This document shows positions 29,166 through 39,333 of a stretch of DNA of 51,742 nucleotides, one piece after another. The DNA lies in contig CAJJAC010000011.1 of NCBI GenBank assembly GCA_905181955.1, positions 1-51,742 of the forward strand. Direction: 5' to 3'. Position 1 is the first letter of the stretch. Each line of letters starts with the position of its first letter. Source of the stretch: SAR86 cluster bacterium SAR86B (GTDB lineage Bacteria > Pseudomonadota > Gammaproteobacteria > Magnimaribacterales > D2472). The position numbers were made by a program, and so were the translations under genes. The notes under the pieces are model-generated. The model saw nothing but the letters and a program-made list of their open reading frames with translations, was not told the origin of the DNA and ran no database searches.

Positions 29166-29773
29166 AGATAGATTTACTCACATCATCTACCAAAAAATCA
29201 GACATAACAATTTCTGAAGCTACTTTTGGCAAGGATTTTAATGAATCACTAGTTCATCAAGCTGTTGTTAGCTACATGGCTGGATCAAGACAAGGCTCCT
29301 CAAAGCAAAAAACTCGTTCAGAAGTTAGAGGTGGTGGTAAGAAGCCATGGAATCAAAAAGGAACTGGTAGAGCTAGAGCTGGAACAATAAGAAGTCCATT
29401 ATGGAGAGGTGGTGGAGTTACTTTTGCTTCTACTCCAAGAGACTACAGCAAGAAGATTAATAAAAAAATGTATAGAGCTGCCTTAAGATCTATATTTTCT
29501 GAATTACTAAGACAAGGTAAATTAGTTGCAATTGAAACACCTGTTTTAGAAAAACCAAAAACTAAAGAAATAACGAAGTTTTTAAATGATTTTTCATTAA
29601 GTAAAGTTTTATTTATTACAGATGCTTTTGATTCAAATTTTTATCTTTCAGCAAGAAACATACCGAATGTAGATGTTATTACTGTTAAAGAAGTAAACCC
29701 AGTAATTTTGCTAAAAGCTGACAAAGTTGCAGTAACTGCAGAAGCATTTAAATTAATAGAGGAGTGGATCTAA
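29162..29773 (+). CDS. rplD: 50S ribosomal protein L4
   Basis: Binds domain I of 23S rRNA; its extended loop lines the exit tunnel. In E. coli it also represses the S10 operon. The 203 residues include the tunnel loop [18 protein letters not shown] and [10 protein letters not shown], followed by the globular domain. It overlaps rplC by 4 bp and shares one base with the rplW start. It is the natural ligand for the 23S-like element upstream of rplC. Confidence 0.98.
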   Translation: MKIDLLTSSTKKSDITISEATFGKDFNESLVHQAVVSYMAGSRQGSSKQKTRSEVRGGGKKPWNQKGTGRARAGTIRSPLWRGGGVTFASTPRDYSKKINKKMYRAALRSIFSELLRQGKLVAIETPVLEKPKTKEITKFLNDFSLSKVLFITDAFDSNFYLSARNIPNVDVITVKEVNPVILLKADKVAVTAEAFKLIEEWI

Positions 29774-30069
29774 TGTTTAACGAAAAACTCTATACCTTAA
29801 TCAAAGCACCAATAGTAACTGAGAAATCAGCCAGGGTTAATGAGGCGCATAAACAAGTTGTATTTAAAGTAGATCTTAATGCCAACAAAAGAGAAATTAA
29901 GCAAGCTGTAGAAGAGCTTTTTAAAGTAGAAGTTTTAGCAGTTACAACCTCAGTAGTTAAAGGTAAGACAAAAAGAAATAAAACTGGTACTTACAAAAGA
30001 TCAAATTATAAAAAAGCTTTTATTACCTTAAGTCAAGATTCTGAAATTCAATTTGAGGGTATTAATTAA
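29773..30069 (+). CDS. rplW: 50S ribosomal protein L23
   Basis: Protein at the tunnel exit that docks trigger factor and SRP. I use ATG 29773, which shares one base with the rplD stop and has GAGGAG about 8 nt upstream, giving 98 residues (E. coli 100) that begin [19 protein letters not shown]. An in-frame GTG 9 bp earlier would add three residues but falls on the Shine-Dalgarno. Conserved parts are [12 protein letters not shown] and [11 protein letters not shown]. Confidence 0.96.
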   Translation: MFNEKLYTLIKAPIVTEKSARVNEAHKQVVFKVDLNANKREIKQAVEELFKVEVLAVTTSVVKGKTKRNKTGTYKRSNYKKAFITLSQDSEIQFEGIN

Positions 30070-30071
30070 AA

Positions 30072-30899
30072 ATGACTATTGTTAAGGCAAAGCCTACCAG
30101 TCCAGCAAGAAGGCACGTCATATCAGTTAAATCTGATTTGCATAAAGGAAAGCCTTTTAAAGCTCTTCTTCAGCCTAAGTCCAAGAATGGTGGAAGAAAT
30201 AATAATGGCCGAATTACAGTTCGTCATCAAGGTGGTGGCCACAAACAGCATTATAGAATTATTGATTTCAAAAGAGATAAATTAGATATTCCGGCTGTTG
30301 TAGAGACTATTGAGTATGATCCAAATAGAACTGCACATATAGCGCTTTTAAAATATAAAGACGGTGAAAGAAGATACATTATAGCTCCCGCTAAATTAAA
30401 AGTTGGTGATGAGATTATTTCTGCAGAATCAGCTGATATTAAAACTGGTAATTCGATGAAGCTTAAGGATATTCCACTTGGAACTAATGTCCATTGCATA
30501 GAAATGAAACCTTTAAAGGGTGCACAACTTGCTAGAAGTGCTGGAACTTCAGCTAGATTAATTGCTAAAGAGGGCATATATGCAACTCTTAGACTCCAGT
30601 CTGGAGAAACTAGAAAAGTTTTATCAGATTGTAGAGCAACCTTAGGAACAGTTTGTAATAGTGAACATAATCTTCGATCTCTTGGTAAAGCTGGAGCTAA
30701 AAGGTGGAGAGGTGTTAGACCTACTGTTAGAGGTGTTGCTATGAACCCGGTTGATCATCCGCATGGTGGTGGTGAGGGAAGAACATCTGGAGGAAGACAT
30801 CCTTCTACTCCTTGGGGCGTACCAACTAAAGGCTATAAAACAAGAAAGAATAAAAGAACTAATGATTTAATTATTAGAAGAAAAGGAAGCAGGAAGTAG
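30072..30899 (+). CDS. rplB: 50S ribosomal protein L2
   Basis: Primary rRNA-binding protein required for subunit joining and peptidyl transfer. The 275 residues include the N-terminal [35 protein letters not shown], and the C-terminal [19 protein letters not shown] with the conserved His of the PTC-proximal loop. There are 2 bp between rplW and the ATG, with no close Shine-Dalgarno, so translation is probably coupled. Confidence 0.98.
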   Translation: MTIVKAKPTSPARRHVISVKSDLHKGKPFKALLQPKSKNGGRNNNGRITVRHQGGGHKQHYRIIDFKRDKLDIPAVVETIEYDPNRTAHIALLKYKDGERRYIIAPAKLKVGDEIISAESADIKTGNSMKLKDIPLGTNVHCIEMKPLKGAQLARSAGTSARLIAKEGIYATLRLQSGETRKVLSDCRATLGTVCNSEHNLRSLGKAGAKRWRGVRPTVRGVAMNPVDHPHGGGEGRTSGGRHPSTPWGVPTKGYKTRKNKRTNDLIIRRKGSRK

Positions 30900-30902
30900 A
30901 TT

Positions 30903-31175
30903 ATGCCAAGATCACTAAAAAAAGGCCCGTTCATAGATCTTTCACTAGAAAAGAAAGTAGATGCAGCTAATGCATCAAATGATAAAAGACCTATTAAAAC
31001 TTGGTCAAGAAGATCAATGGTTATGCCATCAATGGTTGGATTAACTATTGCAGTGCATAACGGAAGACAGCATGTACCTGTCTACATTAATGAAGATATG
31101 GTTGGTCATAAATTAGGTGAGTTCGCAATTACAAGAACGTTTAGACAGCATTCAGGTGACAGGAAGAGTAAATAA
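30903..31175 (+). CDS. rpsS: 30S ribosomal protein S19
   Basis: 30S head protein that forms an intersubunit bridge with L5 and contacts S13. The 90-residue protein begins [14 protein letters not shown] and carries [32 protein letters not shown] and [19 protein letters not shown]. It lies 3 bp after rplB and shares one base with rplV (TAATG). Confidence 0.98.
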   Translation: MPRSLKKGPFIDLSLEKKVDAANASNDKRPIKTWSRRSMVMPSMVGLTIAVHNGRQHVPVYINEDMVGHKLGEFAITRTFRQHSGDRKSK

Positions 31176-31513
31176 TGGAAACAAGAGCATATCTAAAAGG
31201 AACTAGACTATCTCCACAGAAGGCTGGTTTGGTAGCTAATGAAGTAAGAGGAAAATCCGTTCAAGATGCTATGGACTTTTTAATCTTTAATAAACAAAAA
31301 GGTTCTGCAATTATTAAAAAATTATTAGAATCAGCTATTGCTAATGCTGAAAATAATGATAAAGCTGATATTGATTTACTAGTTATTAAATCAATAATCG
31401 TCAATCAAGGAATGAGATTAAAGCGTATGAAGCCAAGAGCAAGAGGAAGAGCTGATAGGATTATTAAACCTTCATGCCATATAGAAATCATACTTACCGA
31501 TCAGGAGAAATAA
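31175..31513 (+). CDS. rplV: 50S ribosomal protein L22
   Basis: Its beta-hairpin lines the tunnel constriction opposite L4. The 112 residues contain the start region [19 protein letters not shown] and the hairpin [17 protein letters not shown] with a wild-type-like tip. Stop and start overlap with rpsC by one base. Confidence 0.98.
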   Translation: METRAYLKGTRLSPQKAGLVANEVRGKSVQDAMDFLIFNKQKGSAIIKKLLESAIANAENNDKADIDLLVIKSIIVNQGMRLKRMKPRARGRADRIIKPSCHIEIILTDQEK

Positions 31514-32166
31514 TGGGACAAAAAGTAAACCCAATTGGTTTTAGATTAGGAGTTGTTAAAAAGCACAATGCAACTTGGTATGCAAAAGGCAAACAATTCT
31601 CAGTAAATTTAGTTCAAGATCTTAAGGTTAGAGAATATTTTAAAAAGAAATTAAAATTTTCTTCAGTAAGTAAAATTGAACTTGAAAGATCTGCAGATAA
31701 TTTTACTGTGTTTATTCATACATCTAGACCTGGAATTATTATAGGAAAAAGAGGTGAAGAAATAGAAAATCTTAAAAAAGCAGTTCAGAAAATTGTTCAC
31801 CAACCAACTCAAATAAATATAAAAGAAGTTAAAAAACCTGATTTAGATGCAGTAATTTTAGCTGAAGGGGTTGCTCAGCAGCTTGAAAGAAGGGTGATGT
31901 TTAGAAGAGCTATGAAAAGAACAGTTCAGAGCGCTTTAAGACAAAGTGCAAAAGGCGTAAGAATAGAAGTTTCAGGAAGACTAAATGGTGCTGAAATTGC
32001 TCGAACAGAGTGGTATAGAGAAGGAAGAGTTCCTCTTCACACCCTTAGAGCAGACATTGATTATGGTACAGCTGAAGCATTAACTACTTATGGAATCATT
32101 GGAGTTAAAGTTTGGGTGTTTAAGGGCGAAGTAATGGGCGATCCATTCAAACAAGAAGATAAATAA
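31513..32166 (+). CDS. rpsC: 30S ribosomal protein S3
   Basis: Forms the mRNA entry channel and helicase of the 30S subunit. I use ATG 31513 ([13 protein letters not shown]), overlapping the rplV stop by one base; an earlier in-frame ATG at 31474 lies inside rplV and adds a non-family extension. The 217 residues (E. coli 233) show the KH domain with [16 protein letters not shown] and the C-terminal domain with [20 protein letters not shown] and LRADIDYG. The C-terminal tail is shorter than in E. coli. Confidence 0.97.
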   Translation: MGQKVNPIGFRLGVVKKHNATWYAKGKQFSVNLVQDLKVREYFKKKLKFSSVSKIELERSADNFTVFIHTSRPGIIIGKRGEEIENLKKAVQKIVHQPTQINIKEVKKPDLDAVILAEGVAQQLERRVMFRRAMKRTVQSALRQSAKGVRIEVSGRLNGAEIARTEWYREGRVPLHTLRADIDYGTAEALTTYGIIGVKVWVFKGEVMGDPFKQEDK

Positions 32167-32178
32167 AATTTAAATATT

Positions 32179-32586
32179 ATGTTACAACCAAAACAAACAA
32201 AATTTAGAAAAATGCATAAAGGCCGAAATAGAGGCCTGGCACAAAATGGTAATACTGTTGCATTTGGAAGATTTGGTCTAGTTGCTCTTGATAGAGGAAG
32301 AATCACAGCAAGACAAATTGAAGCCGCTAGACGAGCCATGACTAGACATATTAAAAGAGGTGGAAATATCTGGATAAGATTATTTCCTGACAAGCCTATT
32401 ACAAAAAAACCTCTCGAAGTAAGAATGGGTAAAGGTAAAGGAAATGTTGAGTACTGGGTTGCTTTAGTGCAACCAGGAAAAGTTATGTTTGAAATGGCTG
32501 GAGTAACTGAAGAGCTTGCTAGAGAAGCATTTAAATTAGCTTCATCTAAATTACCAGTAAAAACACGCTTCTTAAAGAAGGATTAA
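32179..32586 (+). CDS. rplP: 50S ribosomal protein L16
   Basis: Positions tRNA at the A site and is a late assembly protein. The 135 residues begin [19 protein letters not shown] and carry [21 protein letters not shown] and [14 protein letters not shown], including the arginine hydroxylated by RoxA in E. coli. The 12-nt gap before the ATG (AAATTTAAATATT) has no Shine-Dalgarno. Confidence 0.98.
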   Translation: MLQPKQTKFRKMHKGRNRGLAQNGNTVAFGRFGLVALDRGRITARQIEAARRAMTRHIKRGGNIWIRLFPDKPITKKPLEVRMGKGKGNVEYWVALVQPGKVMFEMAGVTEELAREAFKLASSKLPVKTRFLKKD

Positions 32587-32590
32587 AAAG

Positions 32591-32797
32591 ATGAGCAAAG
32601 AACTAATAGATTTAAGAAAAAAAGATTTAGACCAGTTAAATCAAGAGCTAGCATCTGTAAGAGCAGAACAGTTCACTATGCGCATTAAACACAAAACAGG
32701 ACAACTTAATGAGACAAACATTATTAAGAATACTAGAAGAAAAATAGCAAGAATAAAAACTCTAATTACAGAGACAAAGAATAAGGAAGTTAAATAA
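32591..32797 (+). CDS. rpmC: 50S ribosomal protein L29
   Basis: A small two-helix protein at the tunnel exit next to L23. It has 68 residues, with the family pattern [29 protein letters not shown] and [13 protein letters not shown]. The C-terminal lysine-rich tail is a few residues longer than in E. coli. It overlaps rpsQ by one base. Confidence 0.97.
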   Translation: MSKELIDLRKKDLDQLNQELASVRAEQFTMRIKHKTGQLNETNIIKNTRRKIARIKTLITETKNKEVK

Positions 32798-33099
32798 TGG
32801 CATCTTCAAATCCAAGACTACTAACAGGGGTTGTTATATCTGATAAAGCAGATAAGACAATAACCGTTAAAGTTGAAAGAAAAGTCAGACATCCGCTTTA
32901 TGGAAAAATAATGAAGCGAACAACTAAAGTGCATGCTCATGATGAATCTAATCAAGCGAGTATGGGTGACATGGTTACTGTAAAAGAATGCAGACCTATA
33001 TCTAAAAGTAAAACTTGGGTTTTAGTTTCTGAAGAAGTAATAAAAGCAGTAGATGTTGTACCAGTAAATAATGAAGAAATAGTAGAGGAGAAAGAATAA
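32797..33099 (+). CDS. rpsQ: 30S ribosomal protein S17
   Basis: OB-fold protein that binds the 5' domain of 16S rRNA. The 100 residues include [33 protein letters not shown] and the S17 signature [18 protein letters not shown]. It is about 16 residues longer than E. coli S17, with an acidic tail ([10 protein letters not shown]) of unknown role. It overlaps rplN by one base. Confidence 0.97.
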   Translation: MASSNPRLLTGVVISDKADKTITVKVERKVRHPLYGKIMKRTTKVHAHDESNQASMGDMVTVKECRPISKSKTWVLVSEEVIKAVDVVPVNNEEIVEEKE

Positions 33100-33467
33100 T
33101 GATACAGATGCAGACTATTCTAAAGATTGCAGATAACAGTGGTGCTAGAAGCGTTATGTGTATCAAAGTTCTTGGTGGGTCAAAAAGACGATATGCAAAT
33201 ATTGGCGACATTATAAAAGTTGCAGTTCGTGAAGCTATTCCAACAGGAAAAGTTAAAAAAGGACAGGTAGTTGATGCTTTAATAGTTAGAACTAGAAAAG
33301 GGGTAAGACGAAGTGATGGATCATTAATTAAATTTGATGAAAATGCTGCGGTTTTATTAAATAATCAAAAAGCTCCAATAGGAACTAGAGTCTTTGGACC
33401 AGTAACTAGAGAGTTAAGAGATGGAAGTTTCATGAAGATTCTATCTTTAGCACCAGAAGTTTTATAA
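33099..33467 (+). CDS. rplN: 50S ribosomal protein L14
   Basis: Intersubunit-bridge protein and target of the silencing factor RsfS. The 122 residues begin [17 protein letters not shown] and contain [18 protein letters not shown] and the C-terminal [24 protein letters not shown]. It starts the spc portion of the cluster. It overlaps its neighbours by one base. Confidence 0.98.
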   Translation: MIQMQTILKIADNSGARSVMCIKVLGGSKRRYANIGDIIKVAVREAIPTGKVKKGQVVDALIVRTRKGVRRSDGSLIKFDENAAVLLNNQKAPIGTRVFGPVTRELRDGSFMKILSLAPEVL

Positions 33468-33805
33468 TGAAAAAGTTAGCTAAAACAATTACAAAACTTA
33501 AAACTGGTGATGAAGTGGTAGTTATTGCTGGTAAAGATATTGGTAAAAAAGGCAATATCAGAAAAATTATGAAAAGTAATAATAGAGTAATTATTACTGG
33601 AATTAACATGGTTAAGAAACATACCAAGCCAAATCCTCAAATGGGAGTAACTGGCGGCATAGTTGAGCAGGAAGCAGCTATTGATTTATCTAATGTATCC
33701 ATTTGGAATCCAAAAAAGAAGGGTGCAGATAAGATTAAATACTCAGAAGATAAAGATGGTAAAAAAATAAGATTATTTAAATCTAACGACACGGAAATTA
33801 AGTAG
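33467..33805 (+). CDS. rplX: 50S ribosomal protein L24
   Basis: Early assembly initiator that binds the 5' end of 23S rRNA. The 112 residues contain the KOW motif LKTGDEVVVIAGKDIGKKG and the conserved GINMVKKHTKPNPQ. The stop codon is directly followed by the rplE ATG. The small spacer where E. coli S8 binds is gone. Confidence 0.97.
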   Translation: MKKLAKTITKLKTGDEVVVIAGKDIGKKGNIRKIMKSNNRVIITGINMVKKHTKPNPQMGVTGGIVEQEAAIDLSNVSIWNPKKKGADKIKYSEDKDGKKIRLFKSNDTEIK

Positions 33806-34345
33806 ATGGCTAATTTAAAACAAAAATTTAATAAAGAGATGGTTCCAGTTTTACAAGAAAAGCTTGGAATGAAGAATGTTATGGCTGTTCCAAGATTAAT
33901 AAAAATTGTTATTAATATGGGAGTTGGACAAGCATTAACAGACAAAAAACATTTAACATCAGCTGTTGCTGACTTAGAGTCTATTGCAGGTCAAAAGGTA
34001 GTAACTACAAAAGCAAGAAAATCAGTAGCTAGTTTTAAAATTAGAGAAGGTTACCCAATAGGTTGCAAAGTTACCCTTAGAGGCGAGCGTATGTATGATT
34101 TTGTTGAAAGACTAATTGATATTGCAATACCAAGAGAAAGAGACTTTAGAGGACTAAATCCTAAATCATTTGACGGGCAAGGTAATTATAGTTTTGGAAT
34201 TAGAGAGCAAATAATTTTCCCAGAAATAAATTACGACAATATAGACAACATTAGAGGTATGGATATTTGTATCAATACTTCAGCTAACACAAAGGAAGAG
34301 GCTAAAGCTTTATTAGAAGTTTTAGAGTTTCCATTTAAGAAGTAG
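33806..34345 (+). CDS. rplE: 50S ribosomal protein L5
   Basis: Binds 5S rRNA and contacts the P-site tRNA. The 179 residues have [14 protein letters not shown] at the start, [40 protein letters not shown] and [10 protein letters not shown]. Position between rplX and rpsN is standard. Confidence 0.98.
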   Translation: MANLKQKFNKEMVPVLQEKLGMKNVMAVPRLIKIVINMGVGQALTDKKHLTSAVADLESIAGQKVVTTKARKSVASFKIREGYPIGCKVTLRGERMYDFVERLIDIAIPRERDFRGLNPKSFDGQGNYSFGIREQIIFPEINYDNIDNIRGMDICINTSANTKEEAKALLEVLEFPFKK

Positions 34346-34353
34346 GAAAATAA

Positions 34354-34659
34354 ATGGCTAAAAAATCAATGATCGCAAGAGAAGTCAAAAGAAAAAAGAC
34401 TGTAGCTAGATATGCTGTTAAAAAAGCAGAGCTAAAGGCTATTTTATTAAAAACGGATGCAACTGATGAAGAGAGATCTGATGCTTATAAAAAGCTTCAA
34501 AAACTCCCTAGAAATGCAAGTGCATCAAGAGTAGTTAGAAGATGTTCAATAACTGGAAGACCGCATGCTGTCTATAGAAAATTTGGCCTTAGCCGAATTA
34601 AGCTAAGAGAAGCTGCTATGCGCGGTGATATTCCAGGTTTAGTTAAATCAAGTTGGTAA
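34354..34659 (+). CDS. rpsN: 30S ribosomal protein S14 (zinc-free form)
   Basis: 30S head protein. At 101 residues it is the long form without the CXXC zinc site, ending [20 protein letters not shown] and [20 protein letters not shown]. It begins [14 protein letters not shown]. It is 8 bp after rplE. Confidence 0.98.
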   Translation: MAKKSMIAREVKRKKTVARYAVKKAELKAILLKTDATDEERSDAYKKLQKLPRNASASRVVRRCSITGRPHAVYRKFGLSRIKLREAAMRGDIPGLVKSSW

Positions 34660-34663
34660 TAAT

Positions 34664-35062
34664 ATGAGTTTTCAAGATCCTATATCAGATTGTCTAACAA
34701 GAATTCGCAATGGCCTTATGAGAGGTAAGGTTGAGGTATCAGCGCCTTATTCAAAAGTTAAACATGACTTAGTTAATGTTTTAGTAACAGAAGGTTACAT
34801 AAAAAGTTGTAAAAAAGTAGAAGAAGAAAATAACAAAGCCTCTATTAATATTACTTTAAAATATTTTAATTCAAAGCCGGCTATTAAGAATATTAAAAGA
34901 ATTAGCAAGCCTAGTTTGAGAAGATATTCAGGTCCAGAAGATTTAAAACCGGTAAAAAATGGATTAGGTGCATACATTATTTCAACCAATCAAGGTCTGA
35001 TGACTGATAAGCAAGCTAAAGCAAAAAATATTGGAGGAGAAGTCCTTTGTGAGGTATTTTAA
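34664..35062 (+). CDS. rpsH: 30S ribosomal protein S8
   Basis: Primary 16S rRNA-binding protein of the platform and the spc operon repressor in E. coli. The 132 residues begin SFQDPISDCLTRIRNGLMRG and end with ISTNQGLMTDKQAKAKNIGGEVLCEVF (read as two stretches), the family C-terminal rRNA-binding part. The E. coli-type target at the rplX-rplE junction is not visible. Confidence 0.98.
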   Translation: MSFQDPISDCLTRIRNGLMRGKVEVSAPYSKVKHDLVNVLVTEGYIKSCKKVEEENNKASINITLKYFNSKPAIKNIKRISKPSLRRYSGPEDLKPVKNGLGAYIISTNQGLMTDKQAKAKNIGGEVLCEVF

Positions 35063-35064
35063 TT

Positions 35065-35604
35065 ATGTCTAGAGTAGCAAAAAATCCAATAACAATTCCT
35101 GATTCTGTAAAAGTGAATATAGAGAATTCTAATATCCAAGTCTCAGGACCTAAAGGGTCATTAGATTTTAAAATTCCTGCATCAGTATTACTTAAACAAG
35201 AAGAAAATGTTATTACCGTAGAGTATGGAGATTCTCAAGAGTCTACTGCCCTAGCAGGAACAACTCGAGCATTAGTAAATAATATGGTTATTGGTGTCAC
35301 AGAAGGCTTTCAAAAGAAATTACAGCTAGTAGGAGTTGGATATAGAGCTAAAGCTACTGGAAAGTTACTTGAACTTAGTCTTGGATTTTCACATCCTGTT
35401 AAATATCAACTGCCGGAAGTGGTTAGTGTGGAAACACCATCTCAAACTGAAGTTGTATTAAGTAGTCATGATAAGCAAGCGCTTGGTCAAGCTGCTGCTG
35501 AAATAAGAGCATTTAGGCCCCCTGAGCCATATAAAGGCAAAGGTGTTAAATATTCTGATGAAGTAATTAAAAGAAAAGAAGCTAAGAAGGCAGCAGGAGC
35601 ATAG
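35065..35604 (+). CDS. rplF: 50S ribosomal protein L6
   Basis: Located near the sarcin-ricin loop. The 179 residues form two similar domains: [16 protein letters not shown] at the start, [20 protein letters not shown] in the linker region, and the L6 signature [17 protein letters not shown] near the end. It is 2 bp from each neighbour. Confidence 0.98.
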   Translation: MSRVAKNPITIPDSVKVNIENSNIQVSGPKGSLDFKIPASVLLKQEENVITVEYGDSQESTALAGTTRALVNNMVIGVTEGFQKKLQLVGVGYRAKATGKLLELSLGFSHPVKYQLPEVVSVETPSQTEVVLSSHDKQALGQAAAEIRAFRPPEPYKGKGVKYSDEVIKRKEAKKAAGA

Positions 35605-35606
35605 GT

Positions 35607-35954
35607 ATGAGTGAGAAGAATATTTCAAGAATAAGAAGAGCTAAAAAAACGCGTATGAAAATTAGAGAGCAGGAATCCCCAAGATTAAGTGTTTTTAGAT
35701 CTTCAAAGCATTTCTATGTTCAATTATTTGATAGCGTGGGTTCAAAAGTAATAGCCTCAGCTTCTACTATAGAAAAAGAAGCAAAGACTAAGAATAATAA
35801 TCTAGAAAGTGCAAAAGATTTAGGTAAAAAAATTGCCGAAAGAGCATTGGAGAATGGTATTAAAAAAGTAGTTTTTGATAGATCAGGTTATAAATACCAT
35901 GGTCGAATTAAAGCGCTTGCAGATTCTGCCAGAGAAGCTGGCTTGGAGTTTTAG
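35607..35954 (+). CDS. rplR: 50S ribosomal protein L18
   Basis: 5S rRNA-binding protein that brings 5S into the central protuberance. The 115 residues include [17 protein letters not shown] and the C-terminal [20 protein letters not shown] and AREAGLEF. The basic N-terminus ([14 protein letters not shown]) is typical. Confidence 0.98.
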   Translation: MSEKNISRIRRAKKTRMKIREQESPRLSVFRSSKHFYVQLFDSVGSKVIASASTIEKEAKTKNNNLESAKDLGKKIAERALENGIKKVVFDRSGYKYHGRIKALADSAREAGLEF

Positions 35955-35960
35955 TTAGAT

Positions 35961-36473
35961 ATGAAACAAGAAAATTTAAATACTGCTGGTCAACAACAAG
36001 ACGCTCTTGAAGAGAAGCTTGTTCAGGTCAATAGAGTTGCTAAAGTTGTTAAAGGTGGAAGAATTTTTGGCTTTACAGCACTAACAGTAGTTGGTGACGG
36101 TAAAGGAAAAGTTGGATTTGGAAGAGGTAAAGCAAAAGAAGTACCAATTGCAATTCAAAAAGCTATGGAAAATGCCAGAAGAAGTATGGTTGATGTTGAA
36201 TTAAATAACACTACAATCTGGTATCCGATAAAAGCTAAACATAATTCAGCAAATGTATACATGCAGCCTGCATCTGAAGGTACTGGAATTATTGCTGGTG
36301 GAGCTATGAGAGCTGTTTTAGAGCTCGCAGGAGTTCAGAATGTTCTAGCGAAATGTTATGGATCAACAAACCCAGTTAATGTCGTAAGAGCAACAATAAA
36401 TGCATTAAGTTCTATGGAATCACCTAAAACAGTGGCTTCAAGACGAGGCAAATCATCAGAAGAAGAGCTATGA
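35961..36473 (+). CDS. rpsE: 30S ribosomal protein S5
   Basis: Shapes the mRNA entry channel and affects decoding accuracy. The 170 residues have a dsRNA-binding-like N-domain with [20 protein letters not shown] and [19 protein letters not shown], then the C-domain with [19 protein letters not shown]. The spectinomycin-loop residues look wild-type. It overlaps rpmD by 4 bp (ATGA). Confidence 0.98.
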   Translation: MKQENLNTAGQQQDALEEKLVQVNRVAKVVKGGRIFGFTALTVVGDGKGKVGFGRGKAKEVPIAIQKAMENARRSMVDVELNNTTIWYPIKAKHNSANVYMQPASEGTGIIAGGAMRAVLELAGVQNVLAKCYGSTNPVNVVRATINALSSMESPKTVASRRGKSSEEEL

Positions 36474-36658
36474 GTAAAGAAAAAACATTAAAAATTAAAC
36501 TTATTAAAAGTGGTATTGGGAGAATGAAGTCTCATAAGCTTTGCATAAAAGGATTAGGTTTTAAAAAATTAAATCAAACTGTGACAATAATTGATACACC
36601 AAGCAATAGAGGCATGGTTAATAAGATTTCTGACATGGTTGAGGTACTGGAAAGTTAA
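36470..36658 (+). CDS. rpmD: 50S ribosomal protein L30
   Basis: A 62-residue protein carrying [40 protein letters not shown] and the ending [12 protein letters not shown]. These match the short bacterial L30 fold. It overlaps rpsE by 4 bp and lies 2 bp before rplO. Confidence 0.96.
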   Translation: MSKEKTLKIKLIKSGIGRMKSHKLCIKGLGFKKLNQTVTIIDTPSNRGMVNKISDMVEVLES

Positions 36659-36660
36659 AA

Positions 36661-37164
36661 ATGACTGAAGAAACTAAAAATAAGTTAGCCCTTAATAACC
36701 TATCAAATCCTGGTACAGCTCAGAATAGAAAAAGAGTTGGAAGAGGTATTGGATCAGGAACTGGTAAAACAGCTGGAAGAGGTCATAAAGGTCAAAAATC
36801 TAGATCTGGTGGAAATGTAAGACCAGGTTTTGAGGGTGGACAAATGCCCCTTCAACAAAGAGTTCCAAAATTTGGATTCTCGTCTAGAACTAATAATTTA
36901 TTAAAAGATGTGAATGTGAAGTTATTAGAAGGAATGACTGAAGTTTCCCTTGTAACTCTTAAAGCAAATAAAGTTATAAGTAAAAAAATTGAGAAAGTAA
37001 AAATATTTGGAAATACAGAACTATCTTCAAAAGTTAATGTAGTTGGTATTAAAGTTACCAAGGGCGCTAAAGTTTCTATAGAGAAAGCAGGCGGAACTGT
37101 TGCTGATATTGTAGAGCCAGTTGTTAGACCTAAATTTGTTAAAAAACCAAAGGCTGCGGAATAA
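36661..37164 (+). CDS. rplO: 50S ribosomal protein L15
   Basis: Late assembly protein spanning several 23S domains. The 167 residues contain RKRVGRGIGSGTGKTAGRGH, KGQKSRSGGNVRPGFEGGQM and PLQQRVPKFGF. Compared with E. coli (144) it has about 10 extra residues at the N-terminus and a lysine/proline-rich C-terminal tail. It ends 3 bp before secY. Confidence 0.97.
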   Translation: MTEETKNKLALNNLSNPGTAQNRKRVGRGIGSGTGKTAGRGHKGQKSRSGGNVRPGFEGGQMPLQQRVPKFGFSSRTNNLLKDVNVKLLEGMTEVSLVTLKANKVISKKIEKVKIFGNTELSSKVNVVGIKVTKGAKVSIEKAGGTVADIVEPVVRPKFVKKPKAAE

Positions 37165-37167
37165 TAA

Positions 37168-38463
37168 ATGTCAGATAAAGGAACAGGTATGAGCGATTTA
37201 TGGAGAAGATTACGATTTGTTTTCGTAGCTATTCTTGTATATCGTCTTGGTACCCATATCCCTATTCCAGGAATTGATCCTGACAGATTATCTTCATTGT
37301 TTGAACAAAATCAAGGAACACTTCTTGACATGTTTAACTTATTTTCTGGTGGAGCCTTAGAAAGAATGAGTATCTTCGCTCTTAACGTTGTTCCTTATAT
37401 TTCTTCTGCAATCATTATGCAGTTATTCTCAAATTCTATTCCTTATCTCCAAGAGCTAAAGAAAGATGGCCAAGCTGGTAGAAATCAGATAACTCAGTAC
37501 ACAAGATATGGAACAGTTGTATTAGCTTTTATTCAAGCTTCGGCTTTAGCTGTAACACTAAGTGGAAGCGGTCTTGCATATGACCCTGGTGCAGCATTTT
37601 TTGCTTCTGCAGTATTTTCAGTAGTAGCTGGAACAGTATTCTTAATGTGGCTAGGAGAGCAAATATCAGAAAGAGGAATAGGTAATGGAATCTCTCTTAT
37701 TATTGCCACAAGTATTCTAACTGGTATACCGGGTGCAATTGGGCAAGCTTTAGAGCAATCTAGACAAGGCGATTTAAATATTTTATTACTTCTCGCTATT
37801 GCAGTTTTAGCTATGGCTGTTATTGCAATTGTTGTATTTATAGAAAGAGGTCAAAGAAGAATCACTGTTAATTATGCTCAGAGACAACAAGGCAGAAAAT
37901 TAATGCAGGCTCAGTCAAGTCATCTACCTTTTAAAGTTAATATGGCAGGAGTGATACCAGCAATTTTTGCTAGCACATTCTTATTATTTCCTGCGTCATT
38001 AGCATCATGGTTTGGACAAAGTGAAGGCACTAATTTTTTACAGACAGCATCTCTAGCGCTTACACCAGGTCAGCCCTTGTACATATTAGTTTTTTCAACT
38101 TTAATTATTTCATTCTGTTTTATTTGGTTAGCACTAACCTTCAATACTAGAGAGGTTTCAGATAACCTTAAAAAATCAGGAGCTTATATTGCAGGCATAA
38201 GACCAGGCGAGCAGACAGCTCAATACATTGACAGTGTTCTTGCGCGTTTAACAGTATTTGGAGCAATTTATTTAACCTTAATATGTTTACTACCCTTAGC
38301 ACTAATCAACTTTGCTGGCGTATCATTTTATTTTGGTGGCACTTCTGTCCTCATTATTGTTGTTGTTTTAATGGATTTTATTGCTCAGGTTCAATCTCAT
38401 ATGATGTCCAGTCAATATTCATCGTTAATGAAAAAAGCTAATTTAAAAAACTATAGAAGATAA
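37168..38463 (+). CDS. secY: Preprotein translocase subunit SecY
   Basis: The ten-helix channel subunit of the Sec translocon. The 431 residues start near [20 protein letters not shown] and have [11 protein letters not shown], the first-helix/plug region with [30 protein letters not shown], and the C-terminal cytoplasmic segments with [20 protein letters not shown] and [13 protein letters not shown] used by SecA and ribosomes. Placed between rplO and rpmJ as usual. Confidence 0.98.
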   Translation: MSDKGTGMSDLWRRLRFVFVAILVYRLGTHIPIPGIDPDRLSSLFEQNQGTLLDMFNLFSGGALERMSIFALNVVPYISSAIIMQLFSNSIPYLQELKKDGQAGRNQITQYTRYGTVVLAFIQASALAVTLSGSGLAYDPGAAFFASAVFSVVAGTVFLMWLGEQISERGIGNGISLIIATSILTGIPGAIGQALEQSRQGDLNILLLLAIAVLAMAVIAIVVFIERGQRRITVNYAQRQQGRKLMQAQSSHLPFKVNMAGVIPAIFASTFLLFPASLASWFGQSEGTNFLQTASLALTPGQPLYILVFSTLIISFCFIWLALTFNTREVSDNLKKSGAYIAGIRPGEQTAQYIDSVLARLTVFGAIYLTLICLLPLALINFAGVSFYFGGTSVLIIVVVLMDFIAQVQSHMMSSQYSSLMKKANLKNYRR

Positions 38464-38464
38464 T

Positions 38465-38581
38465 ATGAAAGTAAGAGCATCTGTAAAAAAAATATGTAGA
38501 AACTGCAAAACAGTTAGACGCAATGGCGTTCTTTTTGTTATTTGTAAAACTGACCCTAAACACAAGCAAAGGCAAGGATAG
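38465..38581 (+). CDS. rpmJ: 50S ribosomal protein L36
   Basis: A 38-residue zinc-ribbon protein, easily missed because of its size. The ATG at 38465 follows the secY stop by 1 bp. The protein begins [20 protein letters not shown] and ends KHKQRQG. The zinc ligands are Cys11, Cys14, Cys27 and His33. Compared with the common VICKDPRHKQRQG ending it has one extra residue ([14 protein letters not shown]). It lies 3 bp before rpsM. Confidence 0.97.
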   Translation: MKVRASVKKICRNCKTVRRNGVLFVICKTDPKHKQRQG

Positions 38582-38584
38582 ATT

Positions 38585-38941
38585 ATGGCAAGAATCGCGG
38601 GTGTAAATATCCCAGAAAACAAACATGTTGAGATATCTCTTACTCATGTTTTTGGTATTGGAAGAAAAACAGCTCAAGATATTTGTGAAAGTCTAAAAAT
38701 AGATTGCACAAGAAGAGTTTCTGACTTAACTGAAGATGAGGTTGAGAAAATTAGAGCAGCCGTAGCTACTTATGCTGTAGAAGGTGATCTTAGAAGAACT
38801 ATTAGCACTAACATTAAGAGATTAATGGATTTAGGAAGCTATAGAGGTATTAGACATAGAAGAAAGCTTCCTACGAGAGGCCAAAGAACGAAAACCAATG
38901 CAAGAACACGTAAAGGTGCAAAAAAACCAATGAGAGGTTAA
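38585..38941 (+). CDS. rpsM: 30S ribosomal protein S13
   Basis: Head protein that contacts the P-site tRNA and forms intersubunit bridges. The 118 residues begin [20 protein letters not shown] and carry the S13 signature [20 protein letters not shown] and the basic tail [14 protein letters not shown]. The rpmJ-rpsM gap is only 3 bp, so the S4-binding pseudoknot leader of the E. coli alpha operon is not here. Confidence 0.98.
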   Translation: MARIAGVNIPENKHVEISLTHVFGIGRKTAQDICESLKIDCTRRVSDLTEDEVEKIRAAVATYAVEGDLRRTISTNIKRLMDLGSYRGIRHRRKLPTRGQRTKTNARTRKGAKKPMRG

Positions 38942-38945
38942 TTGA

Positions 38946-39323
38946 ATGGCAGTAAAAGGCAAAAAATCTAAGAAAGTTGTTACTGAAGGTGTCGCCCACA
39001 TTCAGTCTTCTTTTAATAATACTATTGTTACTATTACAGATAAACAGGGTAATACTGTATGCTGGGCAACCTCAGGTGGATCTGGATTTAAGGGTTCAAG
39101 AAAGAGTACACCTTTTGCAGCTCAGATAGCAGCTGAAAAAGCAGGATCTGCAGCAAAAGAATTCGGCATGATCAACTTGGATGTAAAAGTAAAAGGACCA
39201 GGCGGCGGAAGAGAGTCTGCAATAAGATCTCTTAATGCATGTGGATTAAAAATAAAGAGCATAACTGATGTTACACCTCTTCCTCATAATGGATGCAGAC
39301 CATCCAAAAAGAGAAGGGTTTAA
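38946..39323 (+). CDS. rpsK: 30S ribosomal protein S11
   Basis: Platform protein near the Shine-Dalgarno/anti-Shine-Dalgarno helix. The 125 residues have [40 protein letters not shown] and the signature [15 protein letters not shown], ending [12 protein letters not shown]. Confidence 0.98.
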   Translation: MAVKGKKSKKVVTEGVAHIQSSFNNTIVTITDKQGNTVCWATSGGSGFKGSRKSTPFAAQIAAEKAGSAAKEFGMINLDVKVKGPGGGRESAIRSLNACGLKIKSITDVTPLPHNGCRPSKKRRV

Positions 39324-39333
39324 GGAGATTTAA

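Noticed and set aside
31474-31512. 13-residue N-terminal extension of S3
   Set aside because: It overlaps rplV and does not match the family; S3 starts MGQKVNP at 31513.
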